Shown here piece by piece: positions 29,620-37,276 of a stretch of 37,276 bases of DNA; the stretch's first letter is position 1, and each line of letters starts with the position of its first letter. The translations under genes and the position numbers were made by a program. Source of the DNA: Butyriboletus loyo (Eukaryota > Basidiomycota > Agaricomycetes > Boletales > Boletaceae); contig JBBPSI010000231.1 in the NCBI GenBank assembly GCA_038093515.1, positions 1-37,276 of the forward strand, in the 5' to 3' direction. Under the pieces are notes generated by a model. That model worked only from the letters and a program-made list of their open reading frames with translations. It was not told where the DNA came from and made no database searches.

Positions 29620-30615
29620 ATGTCTGACAAAGGAAAGATTGTCCCCAAGGACTTCTCCGGACTCAATGAAGACGCATCGCGATGGCTTCTCGCCATGCGC
29701 ACCTACTTTGCCGCCAACCAGACGGCATTCCCCGACGATGAAGCTAAGATCAACGCCCTCCTCATGAAAATGAGTGAAGGAAAGGGCAAGACGTTCTCCG
29801 AAGGCTGGATGAGCCTTCTCCTAGATGGACACCCTACTGCACAACAAAGGGAGTTCACCACCGTCTGCGAAGACTTTCACAGAGTCTTCCATCCCTTCGA
29901 CGTAGGAGAAAGCGCTCGTATCGACCTAGGAAACTTAAACCAGAACAGAGCCAACAAGAAAGACGGCTATGACACGTACGTCACGGAGTTCCAGCTCCTC
30001 GCTGCCAAGTCTGGAATCATAGATGAGAAGGCACTCATCGAGTGGTTCATCCGCGGTCTTGACCCCCGCCTCGCCGAGTCTGTCCTCTCGTGCGAGAAGC
30101 CGCCTACCACGCTTGCCGGATGGGCAGAGAAAACATCCGCCTTCCATGCGCAGCATAAGCGCATCGACGACCTCCGCGCCGGAAAACGCTACATCCCCAC
30201 GTTCTCCTCCTCCTCCAAACCCTCGTCTAACAGAAGGGACCCCAATGCGATGGACGTCGACGCCGTCCGACTTACTCCCGTACAACGTGCGGAGTACATG
30301 AAGCAGAACAAATGCTTCATCTGCCACCAAGTCGGTTGTCGTTCGACTAACCACCCTCGTCCCCCTCGCAACGGACAAAACTCCCGAGGACCACCCTCTC
30401 GTCCCCCTCGCAACCCTCAGTGCACACGCGCCGCCGTCGTCACGCAACCCGAGTCAAAGCCCTCCCCACTCGTCGACTACTTGTCCGAGTTGAAAGGTCG
30501 AGGCACCCAACAAGAAGATGTCCTGAACGTGCTCAAGGCATGTTTCAACGAGGACGAAGAAAAGCTGCCCATCGCAGCAACCAAGGTGGCCGAAGAATGG
30601 CCAAAGGATTTTTAG
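29620..30615 (+). CDS. gag: Gag of copy E
   Basis: This 331-aa protein starts at the first AUG of the transcript (MSDKGKIVPKDFSGLNEDAS). Residues 1-200 form an all-helical capsid-like region with RWLLAMRTYFAANQ, FSEGWMSLLLDGHP and ALIEWFIRGLDPRLAE, followed by a linker with FHAQHKRIDDLRAGKRYIP. Near residue 230 there is one zinc knuckle CFICHQVGCRSTNH in the unusual order C-x2-C-x4-C-x4-H, then a basic R/P-rich tail. It assembles the cytoplasmic particle and binds element RNA. Its stop TAG sits 19 nt past the pol ATG. The frame also stays open for 130 codons upstream, so a longer form is possible. Confidence 0.93.
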   Translation: MSDKGKIVPKDFSGLNEDASRWLLAMRTYFAANQTAFPDDEAKINALLMKMSEGKGKTFSEGWMSLLLDGHPTAQQREFTTVCEDFHRVFHPFDVGESARIDLGNLNQNRANKKDGYDTYVTEFQLLAAKSGIIDEKALIEWFIRGLDPRLAESVLSCEKPPTTLAGWAEKTSAFHAQHKRIDDLRAGKRYIPTFSSSSKPSSNRRDPNAMDVDAVRLTPVQRAEYMKQNKCFICHQVGCRSTNHPRPPRNGQNSRGPPSRPPRNPQCTRAAVVTQPESKPSPLVDYLSELKGRGTQQEDVLNVLKACFNEDEEKLPIAATKVAEEWPKDF

Positions 30616-33600
30616 AAAGGAGGGAAGTTTCGACGTCTTCACCTCCTCATGTAATCGCCCCTGTAGTTTTATCAAATCCCAATGCGCAATCAATCCGAGT
30701 TCCAGTATCGTTATTCGCGCACGAAGGGGGACAAATCGTCGACACATTCGCCCTGGTAGACAGCGGCGCTAGCGGATGCTTCATAGATCGAGATCTAGTG
30801 AAGCGAAAGAAACTGCCGATGGAACGGCTACCCAAACCACTCAGTGCCCAGAACGTGGACGGGTCAAACAACCAAGGAGGAGTCATCAGGTACAAGGTTA
30901 ACATCTCCATCAGGATTGGAGAGACCGAGGAGGAACGGAGTTTCCTAGTCCTCAACATAGGAAAAGAAAACATGATCCTGGGATTACCGTGGCTACGAGA
31001 GGCCAACCCGGTAATAGATTGGGCCACTGGCCATATCGATCTCCCAGATCAAATCAAGAAGCCCCGACACGACTCCCCTCGGGCAATCGCTCAACGATAC
31101 CTCGTACGGTACCTTGACTTGGACCCAGACTCCAAGATCGCCAAGCTCTGGAAGAAGCGAGTAGACGCTTCAGCAAGGGACGCCTACCCTGTCAGAAAAG
31201 CAACCATCGCGACTGAAATCGCTGCCCAAATCATCAAAGAAAAAGCGGTTCTCCCAACCCCATTCACCGCCTTCGCAGACGTTTTTGATAAGAAGAACAC
31301 CGAGGAACTCCCCCCGTCCCGATCTTTCGATCACGCCATTGACCTCGACAAAGACTTTGTCCCGAAAGTCGCCAAGGTCTACCCCTTGAACCCGAAAGAG
31401 TCGGAAGCCTGCAAAGCTTTCGTCGAGGAACATCTCAAGTCGGGAAAGATCACCCCCTCGAAGTCTCCTCAGGCTGCCCCCTTCTTCTTCGTATCAAAGA
31501 AAGATGGCTCGCTACGCCCCTGTCAGGACTATAGGTACCTGAACTCACATACGGTCAAAAACGCCTATCCTCTCCCCCTCATCTCCGACCTCGTCGACCG
31601 TCTCAAAGGGTCCAAAATTTTCACAAAGATGGACATTCGCTGGGGATATAACAACGTCCTCATTAAGCCAAACGACCGCTGGAAAGCGGCCTTCATCACT
31701 CCCCAAGGGCTGTTCGAACCCACCGTGATGTTCTTTGGCCTTTGCAATTCCCCAGCCACGTTCCAGGCCCTGATGGACCACATCTTCGGCGACCTCATGG
31801 CAGAAGGTTGGCTGATCATCTACATGGACGACCTCTTGATCCATTCTGCCACCCCTGCAGAACACGAGGCTCGTACGATCCGCGTTCTGGAAAGGCTCAG
31901 GGAGCACAAGTTATTCCTCAAACTTGAAAAGTGTTCGTTCGATGCCGAAGAAGTCGAATACCTCGGGATGATGGTCCGAGAAGGGCAGGTCAAGATGGAC
32001 CCAACCAAATTGAAAGCCATTCGCGAATGGAACCCCCCGACCTCGGTGAAAGCAGTTAGGTCCTTCATCGGGTTTTGCAATTTCTATCGCAGGTTCATAC
32101 AGGACTTCTCTCACATTGCGAAACCGCTACATGACCTGACTAAGAAGAACTCCCCATGGGCATGGACGCCGGCTTGCGAACAGGCGTTCCAAGCAATCAA
32201 ACAGTCGTTCCTACGACAACCCGTTCTCTCTATGCCCGATGTCACGAAGCCGTTTGCCGTGATGACGGATGCCTCCCTCACTGCTACTGGAGCAGTGCTC
32301 ATGCAGAAGGATGTCAACGGTGATTTACATCCTTGCGCCTACTTGTCTAAGACGCTCTCACCAGCAGAGCGCAACTATGATATCTACGATCGCGAGTTGC
32401 TCGCTGTCATCCATGCGTTGGAAGAATGGCGCCACTACCTGCGAGGTACTGGTCATCAAGTAGAGATTCTCACCGATCACAAGAATCTCACGTATTTCCG
32501 CCAACCCAACAAATTCTCCCGCCGGCAAGCACGCTGGCTCATGTTCCTGCAGGATTTCGACCTGCATTTCCATCACATTCCGGGTACTCAGATGGGCCCC
32601 GCTGATGCCTTGTCCCGCCGCGACGATGTTGACACTTCCGCCGACAACCAGGAAGTGACCCTCCTTCCCGAAAATCTCTTCGCTCGCAAGATCGACGTTG
32701 CCCTTGCAGAAAAGATCGCCGCCTCCACTCCCGGTGACCCTATGATTAAACGCTGCATGCAAGCTCTTTACGAAGACTCCCCCCTTTTCCCCAAAATGAA
32801 CGCTGGGGACTGGGATTTCGATGGCAAAGAGTTATATTTCCGCAAAAAGCGCTACATTCCCGAGGCGGCACGGGTCGACCTCATCCGGTCCTTGCACGAA
32901 AGCCCCGCTGGCGGTCATGGCGGTATATTCCGCACCCAGAACATGGTGCAACGTGATTATTGGTGGCCAGGCATGGCTAATTTGGTCCGCCGCTTCGTCT
33001 CCGGCTGCGCCGTCTGTCAGGCGCATAAAGTTAATACTCACCCTACCGTGCCCCCTCTCACCCCTCTGGCCAGCATGGCCTCTCGTCCGTTTGAGCAAGT
33101 CTCGGTCGACCTCATCACCGGTCTTCCTCCTTCTCTGGGTTATGATTCAGTCATGGTCGTGGTAGACCATGGGCTTACGAAGGGGGTAATTTATTCCCCT
33201 TGCAACAAGGACATCGACGCGGCAGGAGTTGCCAAATTATTTTTCAAAACCGTTTTCCTTCGTTTCGGCCTACACTCCCACTGCATCTCTGACCGAGGAC
33301 CTCAGTTTGCATCCGCCTTTGCCAGGGAACTCACGAGGCTTCTCGACTACGATCTCGCCCTTTCCTCTGCCTACCACCCCCAGACCGACGGAGAAACCGA
33401 ACGAGTCAACCAAGAATTAGAAACCTACCTTCGGATCTTCTGCGATGGCCACCCCGAACGATGGGCCGAGTTACTTCCCATGGCCGAGTTCTCCCACAAT
33501 TCGATGACACATTCCTCGACAAATGTCACCCCTTTCTCCTTGATGGTCGGGTATGAGCCGAGGTCTTATCCTCCAATCGGAAAGACGTTCCTCCCCGCCC

Positions 33601-34157
33601 TTGAGTCTAGGCTCTCGGAACTCACGGGTGCCCGAACGGAAGCATTAGAAGCTCACGAAAAGGCACGGCGACTAATGAAGGAACGGATCTCGTCTAAGTT
33701 CCGTCCATGGAAGACTGGGGATAAGGTTTGGCTGGAAGGGCGCAACCTTCGACTTAGGTACCCGTCCAAGAAGCTCGCCCCAAGACGGGAAGGACCGTTC
33801 GAGATCGCACAGGTCGTGTCCCCTGTGGCGTATAGACTCCGCTTGCCACTGACCTGGAAGATTCATGACGTCTTCCATGCATCACTACTCACCCCTTATC
33901 GCGAGACCGTGGAGCACAGCCCTAATTTCACAAACCCTCCGCCGGAAGAAATAGACGGAGATGAAGAGTACAAGATAGATCGGATCTTGTCACACCGCGG
34001 CTCCAAGGGACGCCGCCAATTCCTTGTGTCCTGGAAAGGATACTCTGCAGCGGAAAATACCTGGGAACCGAACGGGAACCTGGTCCATGCGCAGGCCTTG
34101 CTCAAGGCTTATAAGCTGCGTCACCCGAAGGATTTTCCCTCCCCATCTTCACAGTAA
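30597..34157 (+). CDS. pol: Pol of copy E: protease, RT, RNase H, integrase, chromodomain
   Basis: It is an intact 1186-aa polyprotein in the -1 frame to gag. Protease DSGA is at residues 55-58, RT YMDD at 409-412, and RNase H begins with Asp 558 (TDASLTATG) and includes YDRELLAVIHALEEW and TDHKNL. The integrase zinc region lies near 770-810. The catalytic residues D838 (SVDLITG), D899 (SDRGPQF) and E935 (GETERVN) give the D-x60-D-x35-E spacing. The C-terminal chromodomain is at about 1130-1170 (FLVSWKGYSAAENTWEP). ATG 30597 overlaps gag by 19 nt. Expression could be by reinitiation at that ATG or by -1 slippage on the T run in GATTTTTAG. The whole set looks active. Confidence 0.96.
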   Translation: MAKGFLERREVSTSSPPHVIAPVVLSNPNAQSIRVPVSLFAHEGGQIVDTFALVDSGASGCFIDRDLVKRKKLPMERLPKPLSAQNVDGSNNQGGVIRYKVNISIRIGETEEERSFLVLNIGKENMILGLPWLREANPVIDWATGHIDLPDQIKKPRHDSPRAIAQRYLVRYLDLDPDSKIAKLWKKRVDASARDAYPVRKATIATEIAAQIIKEKAVLPTPFTAFADVFDKKNTEELPPSRSFDHAIDLDKDFVPKVAKVYPLNPKESEACKAFVEEHLKSGKITPSKSPQAAPFFFVSKKDGSLRPCQDYRYLNSHTVKNAYPLPLISDLVDRLKGSKIFTKMDIRWGYNNVLIKPNDRWKAAFITPQGLFEPTVMFFGLCNSPATFQALMDHIFGDLMAEGWLIIYMDDLLIHSATPAEHEARTIRVLERLREHKLFLKLEKCSFDAEEVEYLGMMVREGQVKMDPTKLKAIREWNPPTSVKAVRSFIGFCNFYRRFIQDFSHIAKPLHDLTKKNSPWAWTPACEQAFQAIKQSFLRQPVLSMPDVTKPFAVMTDASLTATGAVLMQKDVNGDLHPCAYLSKTLSPAERNYDIYDRELLAVIHALEEWRHYLRGTGHQVEILTDHKNLTYFRQPNKFSRRQARWLMFLQDFDLHFHHIPGTQMGPADALSRRDDVDTSADNQEVTLLPENLFARKIDVALAEKIAASTPGDPMIKRCMQALYEDSPLFPKMNAGDWDFDGKELYFRKKRYIPEAARVDLIRSLHESPAGGHGGIFRTQNMVQRDYWWPGMANLVRRFVSGCAVCQAHKVNTHPTVPPLTPLASMASRPFEQVSVDLITGLPPSLGYDSVMVVVDHGLTKGVIYSPCNKDIDAAGVAKLFFKTVFLRFGLHSHCISDRGPQFASAFARELTRLLDYDLALSSAYHPQTDGETERVNQELETYLRIFCDGHPERWAELLPMAEFSHNSMTHSSTNVTPFSLMVGYEPRSYPPIGKTFLPALESRLSELTGARTEALEAHEKARRLMKERISSKFRPWKTGDKVWLEGRNLRLRYPSKKLAPRREGPFEIAQVVSPVAYRLRLPLTWKIHDVFHASLLTPYRETVEHSPNFTNPPPEEIDGDEEYKIDRILSHRGSKGRRQFLVSWKGYSAAENTWEPNGNLVHAQALLKAYKLRHPKDFPSPSSQ

Positions 34158-34166
34158 ACAAACGAA

Positions 34167-35405
34167 ATGGCCATTCCCCCCGCTGAAAACAACGCCCCGC
34201 TTCCGGCTCAGCCCCCTGTTCGCTCTTCTCATCTCCCAGTCTCCTCCCGCCGCGTTCTTTACGCCGCCGTCTTAGAAAATCCCGTCGCTACCTATGCCCT
34301 GGAGCAGCGTATGGATTTCACTGGGGACTATGTCCTCCGCACCCTCGCTAGTCTTTACCGCTCCTACGCCCTCGCCCGCACCGTCCACACCCGTCTATGC
34401 CCCGACAACCAGCCACCGGTGTACGCCACCGCCCTGGAGACCTCCTTGATGGAGGCTAGAGGGTACACCCTAGACATCCTTCACGCAGAAGGGTTCGGTT
34501 ACGTCGTCGACCAACTCCTCCCCGGCATCCTCGCGCCCGTCCTGCGCCCCATCCTCGTCGCTCTCGCTCCTAGGGAGCGAGAATTTTATTTTCAGTCCAA
34601 CGACCGCATCGGGTTCTTGCGCCCCACCGCTCGCGGCCCCAATCCCCCTCCTCGTCCTGCCGCGGAAGGATCTCCTCCGCCACTACCTGTTCCAGCGCCA
34701 CCCGCTAGAGATTCACCTGCGACCACTCTGGTAGCAGATTCGTCCAGAGAGACCACTGGAGAATCCCTGGAGTCCTTTCGGACCGACGTCGACGAGCCCC
34801 AGGTCGCTCGTCGACACTCCCCCCTACCGCCTAGGACTGTGCGTCGCCAACCTCGCCAGACGCTTCTCCAGACTGGATCTATCCCGGGATCGGTCACCCT
34901 CACCGCCGCAGGAAGAAGAATCGCCAACAGGGCCTTTCGCTCCATCACCCCCCAACCGTCCACTCGACGTGGCACCCCCGCCATCCAGCTCATCCCTCGT
35001 GTCACCTCCCCCGCCGCCGCAGCTGGTGGCTCTAACGGCTCTTCGTACGGACCCCCACCCCCCTACCTCCCCGGTCGGGGTACTCGTGATTCCCCTATCG
35101 TCGTCGACGATAGATCTCCTGACCCCAGCCCAAGCGTTGCTCGACCTCGCCTCGTCCGCCCGCAGCTCTGTTTCGAGTGCGGGACCATCGGCCACTTCCG
35201 CAGGGAGTGCCCCAACTACACGTGTCCCTTCTGTCATCGGATCGCCCCTGGTCATATACAGGAATTTTGTCCAGAACGTATATGCGGCCTCTGCGGTGCC
35301 GTTGGCCATATCGTCGCCAATTGCACGTTTCGGGACGACGTCTGGGCGGACCTCAATGCTGATGACGCTTACGACTACGACGTCAACGAGGGGGAGTCTC
35401 AATGA
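34167..35405 (+). CDS. ORF3: extra retrotransposon protein with three zinc knuckles
   Basis: This intact 412-aa frame starts 9 nt after the pol stop, where env would sit in a retrovirus, but it has no signal peptide or membrane segment. Residues 1-140 are a conserved helical domain (RRVLYAAVLENPVATYALEQ, YVLRTLASLYRSYALARTV, GYVVDQLLPGILAPVLRPIL). Residues 140-330 are a P/S/T/R-rich linker. The C-terminus holds knuckles at C335-C338-H343-C348, C353-C356-H363-C368 (long middle spacing, with APGH) and C373-C376-H381-C386, then an acidic tail. The close spacing suggests coupled reinitiation after pol. A nucleic-acid-binding role (RNA chaperone, packaging or anti-silencing) is inference only. It is also present in C and D. 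I know of no chromovirus described with such a gene. Confidence 0.88.
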   Translation: MAIPPAENNAPLPAQPPVRSSHLPVSSRRVLYAAVLENPVATYALEQRMDFTGDYVLRTLASLYRSYALARTVHTRLCPDNQPPVYATALETSLMEARGYTLDILHAEGFGYVVDQLLPGILAPVLRPILVALAPREREFYFQSNDRIGFLRPTARGPNPPPRPAAEGSPPPLPVPAPPARDSPATTLVADSSRETTGESLESFRTDVDEPQVARRHSPLPPRTVRRQPRQTLLQTGSIPGSVTLTAAGRRIANRAFRSITPQPSTRRGTPAIQLIPRVTSPAAAAGGSNGSSYGPPPPYLPGRGTRDSPIVVDDRSPDPSPSVARPRLVRPQLCFECGTIGHFRRECPNYTCPFCHRIAPGHIQEFCPERICGLCGAVGHIVANCTFRDDVWADLNADDAYDYDVNEGESQ

Positions 35406-35443
35406 GGGGAGCATTCAAGTTGTGGAGTCGGAGTCTCCACCAT

Positions 35444-35453
35444 GGGAAGGGGG
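35444..35453 (+). other. Polypurine tract of copy E
   Basis: GGGAAGGGGG lies 3 nt before the 3' LTR; copy C has the same tract. It is the expected plus-strand primer. Confidence 0.8.
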
Positions 35454-35456
35454 TAA

Positions 35457-35592
35457 TGTTACGGTAGTGCTCTACTTTTTCTCTCCTCTACCGTTGGGAC
35501 TATTGCGTTCACCTAGCCTTTTGCTAGTTCCACTTGAACAGTAGCAACCGTTTGTTACTTAGTTATCATCTCTCACGCATGGACGCGCTTTC
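35457..35592 (+). repeat. Partial 3' LTR ending copy E, cut by copy F
   Basis: The first 136 bp of a family-2 LTR (TGTTACGGTAGTGCTC...) end at CTTTC, where a complete LTR starts. It differs from the 5' LTR of E at about 21 positions plus one indel, so it is an older sequence than the 5' LTR. The remainder should lie after the 3' LTR of copy F, beyond the window. Confidence 0.9.
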
Positions 35593-36021
35593 TGTTACGG
35601 TAGTACTTTACTTTTTCTCTCCACTACCGTTAGGACTCTTACATTCGCCTAGCCTCTTGCTAGTTCCAGTTGAACGGTAACAACCGTTCGTAGCTTAGTC
35701 ATCACTTCCCGCGCACGGACGCATTTTCTTTCATACTCCAGAACATTCTAGAGTATCTTTTCCTCGTTTGTACTTTTGCTCTCGCGACCCGATTAGGGAG
35801 CATGGTCTGTGCGCAGACCTCAGTAGTATAAAGCCACTGTCTTTACACCCTGTAACGGTATCTAGTTCTACGCAGCTTCCTGCTAGCAATTAGTATCACT
35901 TCCAGACTCTTAGTGTGCGCACTAAGACATAGTCTGAGACCCAGCTCAGAAACGCTTAACGAGTCTCGAGGCCACTCCAGAGTGCCTCCTCGCTGTTCAA
36001 TTGTTAGCGCCCAGCGTAACA
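35593..36021 (+). repeat. 5' LTR of copy F (429 bp)
   Basis: It runs TGTTACGGTAG to CCCAGCGTAACA, nearly identical to the LTR at 28792. Module: GGTCTGTGCGC at 35804-35814, 12 nt, TATAAA at 35827-35832. Predicted transcript start: ATCTAGTTCT at 35860-35869. Confidence 0.95.
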
Positions 36022-36023
36022 AA

Positions 36024-36033
36024 AGAACTAGAT
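36024..36033 (+). other. Self-primer binding site of copy F
   Basis: AGAACTAGAT, 2 nt inside the LTR, is the exact reverse complement of ATCTAGTTCT at 35860-35869. This is the same arrangement as in copy E. Confidence 0.7.
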
Positions 36034-36421
36034 CTTCACCTCGCTTCTGCTCTTCAGCAGTAAAGCCGCCCCACCCTCGCCCAACATTTCCATCCAACGT
36101 CCCAGACGCGTCGGTCGTTCTTTCCGCGTTCCCTCCCCCGAACCGGAACCCATCGTCGTCGACAACCCGTCGCCGCCACACTCTCCCGCCCCGCCAAACC
36201 CTGAACCCCAGTTTTCCCCTTTGCCCCAGTTAGACCCCGAACCCTCTTACCAACCCGAGGACCAGGGTCAAGGGCAGGAAGACGAACCAGCACCCAGCGA
36301 CGACGGTTATAGCGACGATTGGCTCGACAGAACCCCCCACGTTTCCCCACACAACTCCCGCTCCCCCTCTCCTCCGTATTTCCCTCCCGCAGATCCCTCT
36401 GACGACGAAGACAACGACGAG

Positions 36422-37276
36422 ATGTCCGACAAAGGAAAGATCGTCCCAAAGGACTTCTCTGGGCTCAATGAAGATGCCTCACGATGGCTCCTCGCCATGC
36501 GTACCTACTTCGCCGCCAACCAAAAGGCATTCCCCGACGACGAGTCCAAAATCAATGCCCTCCTCATGAAAATGAGCGAAGGGAAAGGCAAGACGTTCTC
36601 CGAAGGCTGGATGGGCCTTCTCCTAGACGGAAACCCTACTCCACGACAAAGGGAGTTCACCACCGTCTGCGAAGACTTTCACAGAGTCTTCCATCCCTTC
36701 GACGTAGGAGAGAGCGCTCGCATCGACCTGGGAAACTTAAACCAGAACAGAGCCAACAAGAAGGACGGCTACGACACATACGTCACGGAGTTCCAACTCC
36801 TCGCCGCCAAGTCAGGAATCATAGATGAGAAAGCGCTCATCGAGTGGTTCATTCGCGGTCTCGACCCCCGCCTCGCCGAGTCTGTCCTCTCTTGCGAGAA
36901 ACCCCCTACTACGCTTGCCGGATGGGCCGAGAAAACATCCGCCTTCCATGCGCAACACAAGCGCATTGACGACCTCCGCGCAGGGAAACGTTACATCCCT
37001 ACGTTCTCCTCCTCCTCCAAGCCCTCGTCCAACAGACGGGACCCCAATGCCATGGACGTTGACGCCGTCCGACTTACTCCCGTACAACGTGCGGAGTACA
37101 TGAAGCAGAACAAGTGCTTCATTTGCCACCAAGTCGGCTGTCGGTCAACTAACCACCCTCGTCCCCCACGAAACGGACAGAGCTCCCGAGGACCACCCTC
37201 TCGCCCCCCTCGCAACCCTCAGCGCACACGCGCCGCCGTCGTCACGCAACCAGAGTCCAAGCCCTCCCCACTCATC
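36422..37276 (+). CDS. gag: Gag of copy F, partial at window edge
   Basis: The frame is open from AUG 36422 (MSDKGKIVPKDFSG) to the window edge, 285 codons, without stops. It covers the capsid-like region, the linker FHAQHKRIDDLRAGKRYIP, the knuckle CFICHQVGCRSTNH and part of the basic R/P tail, and is nearly identical to the Gag of E. As in E, the frame is also open from 36032 to the AUG without any in-frame AUG. Its last third and pol lie outside the window. This copy is the youngest insertion here by nesting order. Confidence 0.93.
   Translation, partial: MSDKGKIVPKDFSGLNEDASRWLLAMRTYFAANQKAFPDDESKINALLMKMSEGKGKTFSEGWMGLLLDGNPTPRQREFTTVCEDFHRVFHPFDVGESARIDLGNLNQNRANKKDGYDTYVTEFQLLAAKSGIIDEKALIEWFIRGLDPRLAESVLSCEKPPTTLAGWAEKTSAFHAQHKRIDDLRAGKRYIPTFSSSSKPSSNRRDPNAMDVDAVRLTPVQRAEYMKQNKCFICHQVGCRSTNHPRPPRNGQSSRGPPSRPPRNPQRTRAAVVTQPESKPSPLI

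Larger units (their letters stand above)
28792..35592 (+). mobile_element. Family-2 chromovirus copy E, all genes intact, chimeric 3' end
   Basis: It is made of a 5' LTR, primer site, gag, pol, ORF3, polypurine tract and the first 136 bp of a 3' LTR, after which copy F begins. The open frames have no stops or shifts. The 5' and 3' LTRs differ at about 21 of 136 positions, far too much for one insertion with intact genes, so the 3' end probably came from another copy. Confidence 0.92.
35593..37276 (+). mobile_element. Family-2 chromovirus copy F, 5' part only in window
   Basis: A complete 5' LTR, primer site, leader and most of gag are visible, and the element runs off the right edge. It inserted at CTTTC (35588-35592) within the 3' LTR ending copy E, in the same orientation. 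Confidence 0.92.

Noticed and set aside
34167..35405. ORF3 as an envelope protein
   Set aside because: No signal peptide, transmembrane segment or cysteine-rich ectodomain; it has nucleic-acid-type zinc knuckles instead.
34824..35414. 196-codon minus-strand open frame opposite ORF3
   Set aside because: It is the complement of the GC-rich, intact ORF3, whose zinc knuckles and synonymous-change pattern mark the true strand.
28792..35592. Copy E as a simple complete insertion with matching LTRs
   Set aside because: The two LTRs differ by about 15% over 136 bp while the genes are intact, and the 5' LTR matches copy F instead.
35457..36021. Tandem LTR from LTR-LTR unequal crossing over
   Set aside because: That would leave one shared complete LTR, not 136 bp of a diverged LTR followed by a full one; nesting fits better.

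Overview
The window is a fungal, most likely agaricomycete (mushroom-type basidiomycete), heterochromatic retrotransposon nest. The organism call is inferred from three things: chromodomain Ty3/gypsy elements with CpG-decay signatures, a remnant of the basidiomycete TET/JBP-like 2OG-Fe(II) dioxygenase family, and a remnant resembling proteins that accompany KDZ-type transposons. No rRNA, tRNA, CRISPR or intact host gene was seen.

Layout. 1-4193: the 3' part of a decayed chromovirus (family 1, copy A, + strand) with its 3' LTR. 4197-8740: old genic and transposon debris (KDZ-associated-like fragment +, unknown fragments +, TET/JBP-like pseudogene -, truncated Ty1/copia gag-protease -). 8748-9532 and 17155-17611: two halves of one unrecognised coding region (-), split by copy B. 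9533-17149: copy B, a complete family-1 element (- strand) with 5-bp target duplication GTTTC, carrying a solo LTR of a third family (15808-16624, duplication GGAAC). 17612-24362: copy C of a second family (- strand), with a family-1 solo LTR inside. 24366-28791: copy D (+), head-to-head with C. 28792-35592: copy E (+), all genes intact, inserted in the third gene of D. 35593-37276: copy F (+), inserted in the 3' LTR that ends E and running off the window.

How the genes work together. Both gypsy families encode Gag, then Pol (protease, reverse transcriptase, RNase H, DD35E integrase, chromodomain) in the -1 frame. Family 1 has a canonical U UUA AAA slippery site at the gag stop. Both families appear to self-prime reverse transcription as Tf1 does: the 10-11 nt at the predicted 5' end of the mRNA are the exact reverse complement of the sequence just inside the 5' LTR.

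Family 2 carries an extra third gene (ORF3, 412 aa) starting 9 nt after pol. It has three tandem zinc knuckles, and 33 nucleotide differences between two copies change only 3 residues. Family 2 also has a 130-codon open frame without AUG ahead of the gag AUG, diverging mostly at synonymous sites. These two features, plus a promoter module (GGTCTGTGCRC-N12-TATA) shared by three LTR families, are the most novel content.

Nearly all premature stops in the dead copies are TGA, many at positions where Arg is conserved, and most differences between the LTRs of B are CG versus TG/CA. This is the footprint of deamination of methylated CpG.
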